From an uncultured Clostridia bacterium (lineage in GTDB: Bacteria; Bacillota; Clostridia; Christensenellales; UBA1242): a stretch of 16,809 nucleotides of DNA. The notes under the pieces were generated by a model. The model worked only from the letters and a program-made list of their open reading frames with translations, searched no databases and was not told the DNA's origin. Of the stretch, positions 1 to 10,335 are shown piece after piece. Made by a program: the position numbers and the translations under genes. The stretch covers positions 1 to 16,809 of the forward strand of contig CAKVNA010000004.1 of assembly GCA_934776915.1 (NCBI GenBank), read 5' to 3'. Numbering within the stretch: position 1 is the stretch's first letter; each line of letters opens with the position of its first letter.

Positions 1-2
1 AC

Positions 3-182
3 AAAATGTATGTAAGTCTGCTTCAAAACCCACTTTTCACAAATGCCCTAAAAGCCGCCGGCAACAAATATATCCTTCACGCCATGGGCGAGCCAAACCC
101 AAAAGAAACAGTCTTCTCCCGCCTTGAATTTGAAAAACAACTAAACTGCCTTAAAGATTATTGTTTGAAGAATAAACAATAA
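3..182 (+). CDS. C-terminal fragment of an unidentified protein (5' end outside window)
   Basis: An open frame enters from the left edge and runs to a TAA at 180-182, giving about 59 residues with no interruption. The fragment is soluble-looking. It contains NPLFTNALKAAGNKYILHAM, followed by a charged helix-like tail ending in CLKNKQ. I do not recognise the family. The ATG at position 6 is internal by appearance, because the frame is open up to the window edge, so this is a truncated gene and not a small complete one. It ends inside a hairpin terminator and converges on queH, with only 14 bases between the two stop codons. Confidence 0.6.
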   Translation, partial: KMYVSLLQNPLFTNALKAAGNKYILHAMGEPNPKETVFSRLEFEKQLNCLKDYCLKNKQ

Positions 183-191
183 TTTTTTTTT
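157..191 (+). terminator. Rho-independent terminator of the left-edge gene
   Basis: A perfect 10-bp stem (ATTATTGTTT at 157-166, AAACAATAAT at 174-183) with a 7-base loop is followed by an unbroken T run to 191. The stem overlaps the TAA stop of the fragment above, and the T run almost touches the 3' end of the convergent queH. Confidence 0.75.
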
Positions 192-196
192 CTCAC

Positions 197-742
197 CTAT
201 TCATGCAACGAGAACTTGCAGCCGCAGTAGTTTTGGCGATAGAGGGAAAAGGCTTTTGAGAGGCGGATACTTTTGAGGTAGCCGTCTTGTTTTTTGAAGT
301 CGGCAACAAGGTAAGGTATGTTATATTTTTGAGATAGGTTTAAGCCGATTTCGTTTATTAGTTTTGCATTTTTGTGGGGGCTGACGGTGAGAGTTGTGGC
401 AAAAATCTCAAAGTTGTGTTCTTTGGCAAAAAGTGCTGTTTTTTCTAGTCGGTAGGCATAACACATGGTGCAACGAGCCCCGCCCTCTTTTTCGTTTTCC
501 AACCCTATACAGTGGGCTTCGAAGTCTTTGTTGTCGTCATATTTTCCGTCTAAAACTACAATGTTTAGCCCCGCTTGTTTTACATATTTTTGTTGCTCAT
601 AAAGGCGTTTTTCATACTCGGACTGTGGGTAGATATTTGGATTGTAATAAAAAATTGTGAGGTCATAGTCCTCTTTTAGTCTATCTATGACTGCTGTGGA
701 ACATGGTCCGCAACAACTGTGAAGTAACATTTTCTTTTTCAT
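197..742 (-). CDS. queH: Epoxyqueuosine reductase QueH
   Basis: Predicted QueH, the non-cobalamin epoxyqueuosine reductase (old DUF208 family). It performs the last step of queuosine synthesis in tRNA anticodons, reducing epoxyqueuosine to queuosine. From the chosen start it has 181 residues, normal for the family. Visible signatures are the N-terminal LLHSCCGPCST with adjacent cysteines (C10, C11, C14), FYYNPNIYPQSEYEKR, the GARCTMCYAYRLEKTA block (C91, C94) and the C-terminal NYCGCKFS (C173, C175). These cysteines fit the iron-sulfur and active-site metal ligands known for QueH. The ATG at 742 is preferred over the in-frame TTG at 760, because family similarity begins at MKKKMLLHSCC and the promoter -10 lies between the two. 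No Shine-Dalgarno is seen; the transcript looks leaderless. No other queuosine genes are in the window. Confidence 0.93.
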   Translation of the reverse strand: MKKKMLLHSCCGPCSTAVIDRLKEDYDLTIFYYNPNIYPQSEYEKRLYEQQKYVKQAGLNIVVLDGKYDDNKDFEAHCIGLENEKEGGARCTMCYAYRLEKTALFAKEHNFEIFATTLTVSPHKNAKLINEIGLNLSQKYNIPYLVADFKKQDGYLKSIRLSKAFSLYRQNYCGCKFSLHE

Positions 743-748
743 AACACA

Positions 749-776
749 AGTATAGCACAATGTTGCAATATTTCAA
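749..776 (-). promoter_or_regulatory. queH promoter, start site at or next to the ATG
   Basis: On the minus strand, TTGAAA (776-771), a 16-base spacer and TATACT (754-749) with an extended TGC in front form a good vegetative promoter. Transcription should start about 742-743, which is the A of the queH ATG, so the mRNA would have no leader. Confidence 0.65.
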
Positions 777-805
777 ATATTAAATCAAAAACTTGAGTAT
801 AATGT

Positions 806-834
806 TTGATTAAAATTTCCAAATCAGGTAAAAT
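806..834 (+). promoter_or_regulatory. Promoter of the MFS-like transporter gene
   Basis: TTGATT (806-811), a 17-base spacer and TAAAAT (829-834) lie just upstream of the 853 start codon. The expected start site near 841 leaves a leader of about a dozen bases that carries the GAGG ribosome-binding site (844-847). Confidence 0.6.
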
Positions 835-852
835 ATTGTTTGTGAGGAAAAA

Positions 853-2070
853 ATGCAATTAAAATTACTTAATTTTCACAAGGTTTTGTCGCTTTTTGCG
901 TCAAACATTGTGGGTGCTTTTATTGCACTTGTAATTTATCAAAGCACGCAGAGTTTTGCGTGGGCTTTTGCATATATGATTGGCTTTCAAACTCTCAAGG
1001 TTTTATTTTCTCAACTTCTCAACAAAAGCATGGGGCGTAAACCACAGTTATACTTGCTTTTGACAATTATTCCCTTTATGCTTTACTCTCTTTCAATTTT
1101 GCTACTTGACACCAACCTTAAAATTCTTGGCATTTTCCTTGTTCTAATTTTCCAAGCGCTGTCGGATAGTTTTAAGGAACTTCCAATGGATTATGTTTAC
1201 AATTACTGTTCCGAGGGCAACTCAAGTTCCACAGGTCTTACAAGATTCTTTGAATATTTGGGCAAAATAATTGCCTTTTTTGTGGGGGGGCTTTTGCTTG
1301 ACAATTTGCCAAAATTGATAGTTGTTGTGGTTGCGTGTGTTGTCTATCTTATCTCTGTTATTCCCCTTTATGTTTACTATCTTAAAAACAAAAGTAAGTC
1401 TGGTTTTAATGTGGAAAGTGTGTCAAATGCAGTTGAAAGTTTTGACAAAATTCGCATCAAAAAAAGACAATATGATGTTATTTCCAAAAAAGTTCTTGCG
1501 ACATATTTCTTTGTGTATTTTGTGTTCTGTGCCTTTGACGCCATGCAGATGATATTCAGTGTTTATCTCTTTAAGGTTTCGGCAGAAAGTTACAGTTATT
1601 CGTCATACATTCAAATTGCTTGCACTGTGGCACTGGCTATTGGGATATATTTGTCTGGCAAATGGGACGAAAAGAAAGATTTGACGGGCTATGTTTGCTT
1701 CTGCAGTGTAATTGTTGGCATTGGGTGCGTTGTTGTGCCATTTGTTATTCAATGGATTTGGCTGGTGATAATGCTCTTTGCCATAATGGGCTTTTTCCTA
1801 TCCACAATCAGCCTGTTTTGCTACTCTCGCATGGTCACACGGTGCAAAATTTTGGGCAAAAGCAATGCTTCCCTTCTTGTCCGAATGCAGTCGTCAAGAG
1901 CGTCACAAATATTTATCTATATCGTTGCAACCGCTTGCTCGGCGACCATACTTCCTGTGTTTTTCGTAATTGGCGGAGTTATGGCTTCGGGGGCTTATTT
2001 CATCCCAACTTGTGAAGAATACACCCGCAAAATGATGGTGGATTATCTGCATAACAACAAAATGTATTGA
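853..2070 (+). CDS. MFS-like multi-pass membrane transporter, substrate unknown
   Basis: A 405-residue, very hydrophobic protein with about 12 predicted membrane segments (near residues 10-30, 36-55, 66-85, 90-104, 135-150, 155-176, 214-240, 250-268, 278-298, 300-323, 350-366 and 368-385). The length and a charged central cytoplasmic loop (about 178-213, rich in Lys and Arg) splitting six plus six helices fit the major facilitator fold. A short basic loop, SMGRKPQ (59-65), sits between helices 2 and 3, where MFS proteins carry motif A, but it is only a loose match. Substrate cannot be told from sequence or neighbours. It starts at ATG 853 behind GAGG, has its own promoter, and ends at a bidirectional terminator. 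It is transcribed towards the origin, unlike most genes on this side. Confidence 0.7.
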   Translation: MQLKLLNFHKVLSLFASNIVGAFIALVIYQSTQSFAWAFAYMIGFQTLKVLFSQLLNKSMGRKPQLYLLLTIIPFMLYSLSILLLDTNLKILGIFLVLIFQALSDSFKELPMDYVYNYCSEGNSSSTGLTRFFEYLGKIIAFFVGGLLLDNLPKLIVVVVACVVYLISVIPLYVYYLKNKSKSGFNVESVSNAVESFDKIRIKKRQYDVISKKVLATYFFVYFVFCAFDAMQMIFSVYLFKVSAESYSYSSYIQIACTVALAIGIYLSGKWDEKKDLTGYVCFCSVIVGIGCVVVPFVIQWIWLVIMLFAIMGFFLSTISLFCYSRMVTRCKILGKSNASLLVRMQSSRASQIFIYIVATACSATILPVFFVIGGVMASGAYFIPTCEEYTRKMMVDYLHNNKMY

Positions 2071-2072
2071 GA

Positions 2073-2107
2073 AATAAAAAAACCTCCGAAATGGAGGTCA
2101 TTTTTTT
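2073..2107. terminator. Bidirectional terminator between two convergent genes
   Basis: ACCTCC (2082-2087) pairs with GGAGGT (2093-2098) around a 5-base loop. A seven-T run (2101-2107) follows on the plus strand, and a seven-A run (2075-2081) gives a U tract on the minus strand. It serves the transporter gene (stop at 2070) and the small membrane protein gene (stop at 2113). Confidence 0.85.
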
Positions 2108-2112
2108 GCAAA

Positions 2113-2334
2113 TTACAAATTGATAAGTCTGCAAATATGTTTGTTCATGATCATGAAAACAAGGTCAAGAATCCAAACGATTGTGAAACCAAACACAAGT
2201 CTGATAATTCCAGCAACAATTTTGCCTTCCATAAATCTTGTGACAGCTCCGCAAATCCATGATGTGACTGGAATTATTGCAAGGATAATACTTACAACAT
2301 AACCCAACCCAAAATAATCTGATTTCTTTGCCAT
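2113..2334 (-). CDS. Small two-helix membrane protein (73 aa)
   Basis: Starts MAKKSDYFGLGYV and has two strongly hydrophobic segments (about residues 10-33 and 40-64) separated by a short basic turn, then a polar end, KHICRLINL. I take it as a small integral membrane protein of unknown function; small proteins of this general layout are common in Bacillota. ATG 2334 is chosen because GGGGAG lies at the proper distance upstream (about 2341-2346 on the plus strand) and a perfect promoter lies just beyond. A longer frame to 2409 would start upstream of the promoter and is rejected. It is a single-gene unit ending at the shared bidirectional terminator. The consensus promoter suggests steady, strong expression. 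Confidence 0.8.
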   Translation of the reverse strand: MAKKSDYFGLGYVVSIILAIIPVTSWICGAVTRFMEGKIVAGIIRLVFGFTIVWILDLVFMIMNKHICRLINL

Positions 2335-2368
2335 ATTTATCTCCCCTTTTATATAAATATACGGATAT

Positions 2369-2397
2369 ATTATAAATATATTCCAACTTTTTGTCAA
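2369..2397 (-). promoter_or_regulatory. Perfect-consensus promoter of the 73-aa membrane protein
   Basis: On the minus strand, TTGACA (2397-2392), a 17-base spacer and TATAAT (2374-2369) match the vegetative sigma consensus exactly. The start site is expected near 2362, giving a leader of about 28 bases that carries the GGGGAG ribosome-binding site. Confidence 0.9.
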
Positions 2398-2524
2398 TTT
2401 TTTAAGCAAATTATTCTAAAAAAAATTATAATTTGTTTTAATATCCATATACTCCTCCCCTTCCGCAGAATTTCCACTTCAAAAAGCAAAAATATATTGA
2501 ATTTTCTCTATATCCTCTTATTTT

Positions 2525-2607
2525 CCCCTAAAATTACTCCATTTTTTAAAAACAATATTTTAGGGAACTTTTTGAAGGTGAATATGTTAAATTTGTTCCC
2601 TAAAATA
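2525..2607. repeat. 13-bp inverted repeat plus a third partial copy
   Basis: TATTTTAGGGAAC (2556-2568) and GTTCCCTAAAATA (2595-2607) are perfect inverted copies separated by 26 bases. A third copy, CCCCTAAAAT (2525-2534), can pair with the first in place of the second. On the minus strand the main hairpin lies just past the end of the 60-aa gene and is followed by TTGTTTTT, so it may act as a long-loop terminator. Apart from this and the promoter above, the 2335-2635 stretch shows nothing I can identify. Confidence 0.6.
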
Positions 2608-2635
2608 CAAGGGAAATGTGTGTTTAATTGCAATT

Positions 2636-2818
2636 TCAATATAAGGTTGGAATTGCTTCCTCATGGATTGCAACAATTTGGGTGGTTGATTTGAGAGAAT
2701 TGATTTCTCTTTGCATTTTCTTTATGCAGACAAATTGATAAATTATTCCCACAATAAGAAGGGCTATTATTGTAATTATCATTGTAAGAAAAAGTTTTGT
2801 TTTCTTTTCTTTATCCAT
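2636..2818 (-). CDS. Small membrane-anchored coiled-coil-like protein (60 aa)
   Basis: The protein has a basic start (MDKEKKTK), one membrane segment (about residues 9-31), and a short charged helix, IKKMQREINSLKS, that could form a coiled coil. This N-in, single-pass, coiled-coil layout resembles FtsB/DivIC/FtsL-type division proteins, but it lacks their C-terminal part, so I do not assign that function. ATG 2818 is chosen because GAGGTG lies 6 bases upstream; a GTG three codons earlier overlaps that ribosome-binding site. The gene lies 165 bases downstream of yabQ on the same strand, and I saw no clear terminator between them, so co-transcription with yabPQ is possible. Confidence 0.6.
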   Translation of the reverse strand: MDKEKKTKLFLTMIITIIALLIVGIIYQFVCIKKMQREINSLKSTTQIVAIHEEAIPTLY

Positions 2819-2983
2819 TTTTTTCACCTCTTTTGAGATTTTGTGTTTAAGTATTTGTTTTTTTCTGTAGTTTTATGTTTTAATTTTCTTGCAACTGAAC
2901 TCGGTTAGTTTTGATTTTAAATACTGCTTGGTTGGGTTTCATGCAAAACAGCAATCTTGTTTGAAATATGGCTGAATAAGTAG

Positions 2984-3745
2984 TTACAAGGTTGCGTTAT
3001 TGGTTTTCTTTTGTTTTATATGTTTATTATAAATGGACAAAAAAAACTTGGCAAGTGATTTGAGAAAGAATTTTGCAGATAGAAAAGATAATATCCAAAG
3101 GACTACGCAAACTGGCGGAAGTGAGCCATAATTATATTTTAGATTGATTGCTAAACTTGCCACAACCACCGCCCCTAAAATAAAGATTGCAATTATTTCT
3201 GTTGCAAAATTTATGATAAATTTCCACAAAAATGCAAAAATTGTGCATAACTTTTTCTTCAAAATTTGTCGTTTTTTCTTCCTATTTTCGTTTTGAACTT
3301 GCTTTTTGTCTTTTTTGCTTGATTTATCACTTTTGTTTATTTTTTTTACACTTTTGTTACTATTTTTTGTTTTATTTTCTTTTTTTTTGTCAATAATTTG
3401 TATGTTTTCACTATTTTTTTTCTTTTTTAATTTAAAAAAGTGGAAAATATTTATTCTTTTCTTTTTTTCACTTTTTTTGTCAGTTTTCTGCGAGTTGGAA
3501 GCGTTTTTTTGAATTATTCTTGCATTGTTTTCTTCCTTTGTTGATAAATTGCAGGAATATGTGTGACTTTTTGGAGAATATTGATTTTTTTGAGAAATTT
3601 TGGGCGGAATGGTTTTGAGTTTTCCTTTTTTGGTGAGGAGATTGGCAAAAAACATGGTGGCAAAAAAGAGCATTCCCGAAAGAAGTCCGAGATAGCAAAA
3701 GAGCCACGCTTGCCAGCCTTGAGATAGCGTTGAAAAAAGTATCAT
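2984..3745 (-). CDS. yabQ: YabQ-like sporulation membrane protein with long Lys-rich linker
   Basis: YabQ is a membrane protein made in the mother cell and needed for spore cortex formation in Bacillus. Support here is mainly positional: the gene follows yabP and overlaps it by 4 bases (ATGA at 3745-3742), the usual yabP-yabQ arrangement. The 253-residue protein has a hydrophobic N-terminus (about residues 11-36) and two or more C-terminal membrane segments (about 167-200 and 208-228) containing KYNYGSLPP, like the NYGxL turn I associate with YabQ. Between them, residues 38-165 are a very polar linker dominated by Lys, Asn and Ser, with many KKK runs. The linker makes it clearly longer than typical YabQ. 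The linker DNA is a poly-A/T-rich stretch, so repeat expansion is plausible. Confidence 0.65.
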   Translation of the reverse strand: MILFSTLSQGWQAWLFCYLGLLSGMLFFATMFFANLLTKKGKLKTIPPKISQKNQYSPKSHTYSCNLSTKEENNARIIQKNASNSQKTDKKSEKKKRINIFHFFKLKKKKNSENIQIIDKKKENKTKNSNKSVKKINKSDKSSKKDKKQVQNENRKKKRQILKKKLCTIFAFLWKFIINFATEIIAIFILGAVVVASLAINLKYNYGSLPPVCVVLWILSFLSAKFFLKSLAKFFLSIYNKHIKQKKTNNATL

Positions 3746-4029
3746 TTGAAAATTCTTTTAAGCAAACTGCCCTTGTCAAGTGTGCCCGAATATTTTATGC
3801 AATCTATTTTGCCGCCCAGTTCCAAAACGCCCGATGTGGTGTCAAGGCGAGTTACATTTAGGTCATTACCAATTATTTGCATAATGTCGCCAGCCACTTG
3901 AAGTTGCAATTTTTGTGGATTGGACTCAAAGACTTTTTCCACGCCAGACACGGTGAGTTTGACACGATTTGTAAGCGTAAGTTCGCTGTTTTGAAATTTT
4001 TTTTCTATTTCTTTTTTGTTTTGTTCCAC
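3742..4029 (-). CDS. yabP: Sporulation protein YabP (YabP/YqfC family)
   Basis: A 95-residue soluble protein of the YabP/YqfC family, which acts in spore cortex or coat assembly; yabP is controlled by the mother-cell sigma E in Bacillus. The family pattern is visible: LTLTNRVKLTVSGVEKVFES (residues 17-36), then IIGNDLNVTRLDTTSGVLELGG and a closing KIDCIKYSG. The length is normal. The start is GTG at 4029, supported by GGAGGGG six to seven bases upstream; no ATG gives a better start. Its stop overlaps the yabQ start, so translation is probably coupled. I could not find a convincing sigma E promoter; the best candidate has poor spacing. Its presence argues for a spore-forming lineage. Confidence 0.85.
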   Translation of the reverse strand: MEQNKKEIEKKFQNSELTLTNRVKLTVSGVEKVFESNPQKLQLQVAGDIMQIIGNDLNVTRLDTTSGVLELGGKIDCIKYSGTLDKGSLLKRIFK

Positions 4030-4152
4030 TTTTCCCCTCCAAAAGCCTATGATATTTTAACCTTATAAATATATTAGTCTTGTGGCAAATATATTCAGTT
4101 GCTATTTAATATGATTTAGCATACATATTCTTTCTACAAAAATAAGTTGTAT

Positions 4153-4185
4153 GCAAAAAGGAAGACCGAGTGTCTTCCTTTTTGC
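4153..4185 (-). terminator. Terminator of the gyrB-gyrA operon
   Basis: A perfect 14-bp stem (4153-4166 with 4172-4185) around a 5-base loop contains GGAAGAC and its complement, with a five-base A/T block inside each arm. It lies 38 bases beyond the gyrA stop. The symmetry lets it work in both directions, but only gyrA reads into it from nearby. Confidence 0.8.
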
Positions 4186-4223
4186 TGTGTAGAATTATAT
4201 ATTTTTTGGGATAAATTGCATTT

Positions 4224-6845
4224 TTAATCTGTCAAATTTTCTTCGTTTTCGACATTTTGTGTTGTGTTTTCGAGGTTTTCTGCTACGGTTTCCCCGTTTT
4301 CGAGGCTTTCTGTCATTGTTCCGTCATTTTCTGTCACGGTTTCTACATTTTCTGTCAAAGTATCTGCGTTTTCGTCAATTTCTTCTTCTGGTTCTTGGTG
4401 AATTGCAACTGAAGCACAAACTATTTTGGAGTTTTTGTCCCTAAGTCGCATAATTTTGACGCCTTGAGAGTTTCTGCCGATGATATTAAGAGCACTTGCT
4501 TCCATGCGGAGAATTGTGCCAGTGTCGGACATCAAGATAATGTCTTGATCTGGGGCGACTTGTTTTAGGCAGACAAGTTTGCCAGTTTTTTCATTAAGCA
4601 CGCTTGCCTTAATTCCCATTCCGCCACGAGATTGAAGACGATAGTCTTCCACATTTGTTCGCTTGCCATAGCCACGCTCGGTGATTGTTAAGAGGTCATA
4701 GCCACGCTTTAGGACACACATGTCAACAACATAGTCGCCGTCCGAGAGCCTCATGCTCTTTACGCCACGGGAACTTCTGCCAAGTTTTCTTATTTTCCCT
4801 TCGCTAAATCTTATGCACTTGCCGTCGTGGCTTGCCAAGATAACTTCGTCAAGTCCGTGTGCTTCTTGCACAGAAATAAGGGTGTCACCATCGTCTAATG
4901 TTATTGCTCTTTTGCCTTTTTTGTTTATGCGGACAAACTCTTGCATATCTGTTTTCTTAATGACGCCGAGTTTGGTTGCCATGATAAGCGAGCCTTTGTC
5001 TTCTGGGTCAAAGCGGACAATTTCGGTGACTTTTTCGTCAGAATTAAGTTGAAGAAGGTTTATCATTGCCCTGCCCTTTGTGTTCTTTTGTGCTTCTGGA
5101 AGCATATATGCCTTTTGAGAGAACACTCTGCCTTGGCTGGTGAAGAACAACAATAGGTCATGCGAATTTGCAACAAACATCTTTGTAACAAAGTCGTCTT
5201 CCTTGGTCTTATGCCCCGAAACACCAACACCGCCACGCCTTTGGGCATGATATTCGGACACTGGTTGACGCTTGACATAACCTGAGTTTGTAAGAGATAT
5301 TACAACATCTTGTTTGTCGATAAAGTCCTCTATGTTTAGGTCGCTGTAGTCAACACCAATTTCAGTTTGACGAGGTCTTGCATATTTGTCCTTAATTTCA
5401 AGAATTTCTTTTTTGATAATGTCAAGAATTTTTTGTTCGCTTGCAAGGATAGATTTGTATTCCTCAATTTGAACTTTGAGCGCTTGCAATTCGTCACGAA
5501 TTTTGTTGACTTCCAAACTTGTAAGTCTTTGAAGTCGCATTTCAAGAATTGCAGTGGCTTGTTTTTCTGTGAGCAAGAATTTTTCGCAAAGTTTTGCATT
5601 TGCGTCATATTTGTCGTCACTTTTCTTAATAATTTGCACCACTTCGTCAACATTTGCAAGTGCAATGACCAAGCCTTCCAAAATGTGAGCCCTTTCTTGT
5701 GCTTTTTCAAGGTCATAGCGAGTTCTTCTTGTGATAACTTCTTTTTGGTGTTCAAGATAATAGTATAAAATTTCTTTTAAGTTAAGAATTTTTGGCTCGC
5801 CGTTTACGAGGGCAAGGAAGATAATTCCATAACTTGTTTGAAGTGGGGTGTGTTTGTAAAGAAGGTTCAAAACGACTTGTGCATTTGCGTCACGCTTAAC
5901 ATCAACAACAACTCTCATGCCCGTTCTGTCCGACTCTTCCTTAATGTCTGCAATGCCTTCAATTCGCTTGTCTTTTACAAGGTTGGCAATTTGCTCAATA
6001 AGTTTTGCTTTGTTTGTTTGATAAGGAAGTTCTGTTATAACTATTCTGTTGTGCTTGTTGTCTTCTTCAATTTCCGCTCTGCCACGCAAAATTATTGAGC
6101 CACGCCCCGTTTTGTAGGCTTGTTTCGCCCCGTTTCTGCCAAGCAAAATGCCTTTTGTTGGGAAGTCTGGTGCTGGAATAATTTTTATAAGGTCGTCAAT
6201 GTCAATTTGAGGGTTGTCGATGAGGGCTACAACACCGTCAATAACTTCGCCTAGGTTGTGAGGTGGAATGTATGTTGCCATGCCAACAGCAATGCCGTCA
6301 GAGCCGTTTACAAGCAAATTTGGGAAACGGGCTGGAAGAACAGCTGGTTGTTGCATAGTTCCGTCAAAGTTTGGATAGAAATCTACAGTTTCCTTGTCAA
6401 TATCCCTCAACATTTCGCCCGAAATTTTGGAAAGTTTTGCCTCGGTGTAACGATAAGCCGCTGGTGGGTCACCATCTATGCTTCCGAAGTTGCCTTGCCC
6501 GTCAATTAAGGGTTCGTTTATGGAAAAGTCTTGCGCAAGACGAACAAGAGCGTCATAAACGCTGCTGTCGCCGTGTGGGTGGAATTTGCCCAAAACATCA
6601 CCAACAATACGAGCGCACTTTTTGTAGCCCTTTTCATATGTTATGCCAAGGTCGCCCATGTCATAAAGTATCCTTCTGTGAACGGGTTTCAAGCCGTCAC
6701 GCACATCTGGAATGGCACGACTGACATTAACCGCCATGGCATAGGAAATAAAGGACTTTTTCATTTCCTCATTTAAATGAACTTTTACATACTTTGTGTT
6801 GTCAACCAACTCATCAAGTTGTTTTGAATAATCTTGCTTTTTCAT
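4224..6845 (-). CDS. gyrA: DNA gyrase subunit A
   Basis: GyrA is the cutting and rejoining subunit of gyrase, which adds negative supercoils to DNA. The 873 residues include the quinolone-pocket region [11 protein letters not shown] (residues 91-101; S94 and D98 match E. coli S83 and D87), the catalytic tyrosine Y133 in AAYRYTE, the coiled-coil tower (about 370-490) and the C-terminal DNA-wrapping beta-pinwheel (about 505-815). The GyrA box reads QRRGGVG (535-541), with Val where Lys or Arg is usual. A further tail (819-873) is acidic, rich in Thr, Glu and Asn, with repeated TEN/LEN motifs. It starts at ATG 6845 behind AAGGT, 24 bases after gyrB, so it is the second gene of a gyrB-gyrA operon. 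ParC is unlikely given the adjacent gyrB and origin context. Confidence 0.96.
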   Translation of the reverse strand: MKKQDYSKQLDELVDNTKYVKVHLNEEMKKSFISYAMAVNVSRAIPDVRDGLKPVHRRILYDMGDLGITYEKGYKKCARIVGDVLGKFHPHGDSSVYDALVRLAQDFSINEPLIDGQGNFGSIDGDPPAAYRYTEAKLSKISGEMLRDIDKETVDFYPNFDGTMQQPAVLPARFPNLLVNGSDGIAVGMATYIPPHNLGEVIDGVVALIDNPQIDIDDLIKIIPAPDFPTKGILLGRNGAKQAYKTGRGSIILRGRAEIEEDNKHNRIVITELPYQTNKAKLIEQIANLVKDKRIEGIADIKEESDRTGMRVVVDVKRDANAQVVLNLLYKHTPLQTSYGIIFLALVNGEPKILNLKEILYYYLEHQKEVITRRTRYDLEKAQERAHILEGLVIALANVDEVVQIIKKSDDKYDANAKLCEKFLLTEKQATAILEMRLQRLTSLEVNKIRDELQALKVQIEEYKSILASEQKILDIIKKEILEIKDKYARPRQTEIGVDYSDLNIEDFIDKQDVVISLTNSGYVKRQPVSEYHAQRRGGVGVSGHKTKEDDFVTKMFVANSHDLLLFFTSQGRVFSQKAYMLPEAQKNTKGRAMINLLQLNSDEKVTEIVRFDPEDKGSLIMATKLGVIKKTDMQEFVRINKKGKRAITLDDGDTLISVQEAHGLDEVILASHDGKCIRFSEGKIRKLGRSSRGVKSMRLSDGDYVVDMCVLKRGYDLLTITERGYGKRTNVEDYRLQSRGGMGIKASVLNEKTGKLVCLKQVAPDQDIILMSDTGTILRMEASALNIIGRNSQGVKIMRLRDKNSKIVCASVAIHQEPEEEIDENADTLTENVETVTENDGTMTESLENGETVAENLENTTQNVENEENLTD

Positions 6846-6869
6846 TTTTACCTTCTTATTATTTTTCTT

Positions 6870-8921
<2,052 letters not shown>

Positions 8922-9017
8922 TTATATATATATAATATATTATGTATATAATATAACATATATAATATGAAAAAACAACAACATAAATCACTTTTTTCAA
9001 AAAATTTTTATAAATTT

Positions 9018-9027
9018 TTTTGTCGAA
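9018..9027 (+). promoter_or_regulatory. Candidate Spo0A box upstream of gyrB
   Basis: TTTTGTCGAA matches the Spo0A recognition sequence (core TGTCGAA) exactly. It lies about 110 bases upstream of the gyrB start and about 220 upstream of recF. The same 10-mer occurs twice more in the gap before dnaA. Binding is inferred, not shown. Confidence 0.5.
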
Positions 9028-9228
9028 AAATTCGGACTTTGTTAAAGCCTACATTTGCATAACATAAAGCCATTATCCTCATGCCCCTTGCACACATAAA
9101 ACCTATTTTCTTCCCCTACACTAAAAATACACACCCAACCTCACTTAAAAAAATATTTGCAACACTCACGAATTTTTTAAAAATAACTCGAAAAATATTT
9201 CAAATGTATTTTAAAATTGGTGAAATTG

Positions 9229-9237
9229 TGTTAAAAT
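9229..9237 (+). promoter_or_regulatory. recF extended -10 promoter, start site at the ATG
   Basis: An extended -10, TGT followed by TAAAAT (9232-9237), lies 6 bases before the recF ATG at 9244. The -35 region at the right distance is weak. Transcription is expected at about 9244, which would make recF leaderless; there is no ribosome-binding site in front of it. Confidence 0.5.
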
Positions 9238-9243
9238 GAAAAT

Positions 9244-10335
9244 ATGATTATTGAAAAGGTTAAGTTAGAGAATTTTCGCAACTACAAGTCGTGTGAAATT
9301 AAACTTGCGCCGGGGCTGAATGTCTTTCGTGGCAACAACGCTCAAGGCAAGACAAATTTCCTAGAAAGCGTGTATCTTAGCAGCATTGGAAAGTCGCCCA
9401 AGACAAACAAGGAAAAGGACCTTATAAAATGGGGAAATAACTTTGCAAAAATTTATGTTAAGAGCAAAAAGAAATTTTATGACCAGACTATTGAACTTGT
9501 GCTAAACGAACAGACAAACAAGACAATTAAAATTAACGGCATTGGGATAAAACGAATGGGTGACCTTATTGGCGAAATGCCCGTTGTGTATTTTGCCCCA
9601 GACGAAATTGGACTTATTAAAGACGGCCCCGCCGACAGACGAAGATTTATGGACATTGACATAAGCCAACTTAATAAGTCATATTTTTATAACCTTCTTC
9701 GCTATGACAAAATTTTAAACGAAAGAAACAAACTTTTAAAGCAATCTAAAACCCTTGACGCATTGCACGACACTATTGACCTTTGGGATACTCAACTTAG
9801 TGATGTGGCAAGCAAGATTATTTTCCAGCGGCTTTGGTTTTTGGATAAGATAAAAGAACCAGCAAAAGTTGTCCATCGCAACATAACTTCTGGAAAAGAA
9901 GTTTTAAATGTGAAATATCAAGGCATAAACCTTCCCACTGTGCAAGAAATTAGAAATAAAATTTATCAAAGTTACAAGACAAACCTCAAAAAGGACTTTG
10001 AGTTTGGATACACTACTATTGGACCTCACCGAGATGACATTGAAATTACAATAAATAATATTGATATAAGAAATTTTGGCTCTCAAGGGCAACAACGACT
10101 TGCAACGCTTTCCCTTAAAGTTGCAGAACTTGTTTTGTTTGAACAAGAACTCGGCGAAAAACCTGTGTTGCTTCTTGATGATGTTTTGAGTGAACTTGAC
10201 ACAAAACGCTGTCAAAACTTCTTAAAAGAGATAGAAAATTATCAAACAATATTAACCACAACCAAGTTCACACGAAAACTTAGAGAATGTGACGCAATAT
10301 TCTTAGTTAAAAAAGCAGTAATCTCAAGATTATGA
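9244..10335 (+). CDS. recF: DNA replication and repair protein RecF
   Basis: RecF is an SMC-like ATPase that, with RecO and RecR, helps load RecA at single-strand gaps and stalled forks. The 363 residues, near the usual 360-370, include Walker A GNNAQGKT (residues 30-37), the ABC signature GSQGQQR (279-285), Walker B VLLLDDV (about 308-314) and a D-loop LSELD. The N-terminal KLENFRNY block is typical. Here recF is not downstream of dnaN; it lies between gyrB, which is divergent, and dnaA, which points the same way. No Shine-Dalgarno is seen before ATG 9244. The last codons (LVKKAVISRL) are encoded within the 5' arm and loop of a terminator hairpin, so the C-terminus may have been reshaped by that element. 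Confidence 0.95.
   Translation: MIIEKVKLENFRNYKSCEIKLAPGLNVFRGNNAQGKTNFLESVYLSSIGKSPKTNKEKDLIKWGNNFAKIYVKSKKKFYDQTIELVLNEQTNKTIKINGIGIKRMGDLIGEMPVVYFAPDEIGLIKDGPADRRRFMDIDISQLNKSYFYNLLRYDKILNERNKLLKQSKTLDALHDTIDLWDTQLSDVASKIIFQRLWFLDKIKEPAKVVHRNITSGKEVLNVKYQGINLPTVQEIRNKIYQSYKTNLKKDFEFGYTTIGPHRDDIEITINNIDIRNFGSQGQQRLATLSLKVAELVLFEQELGEKPVLLLDDVLSELDTKRCQNFLKEIENYQTILTTTKFTRKLRECDAIFLVKKAVISRL

Noticed and set aside
743..760. Upstream TTG start for queH adding MCYTCV
   Set aside because: The promoter -10 (749-754) lies inside this stretch, so it would not be in the mRNA; family similarity begins at the ATG at 742.
2497..2694. 65-aa plus-strand frame
   Set aside because: It lies across an inverted repeat and opposite the better supported 60-aa gene, and has no ribosome-binding site.
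4040..4090. Sigma E promoter for yabP (ATATATT, 16 bases, CATAGGCT)
   Set aside because: The -10 fits only about half of the consensus and the implied start site falls on the ribosome-binding site.
5336..5768. Long frames of 133-139 aa overlapping gyrA on both strands
   Set aside because: They are shadows of the coding frame of gyrA, have no ribosome-binding sites and have biased, low-complexity composition.
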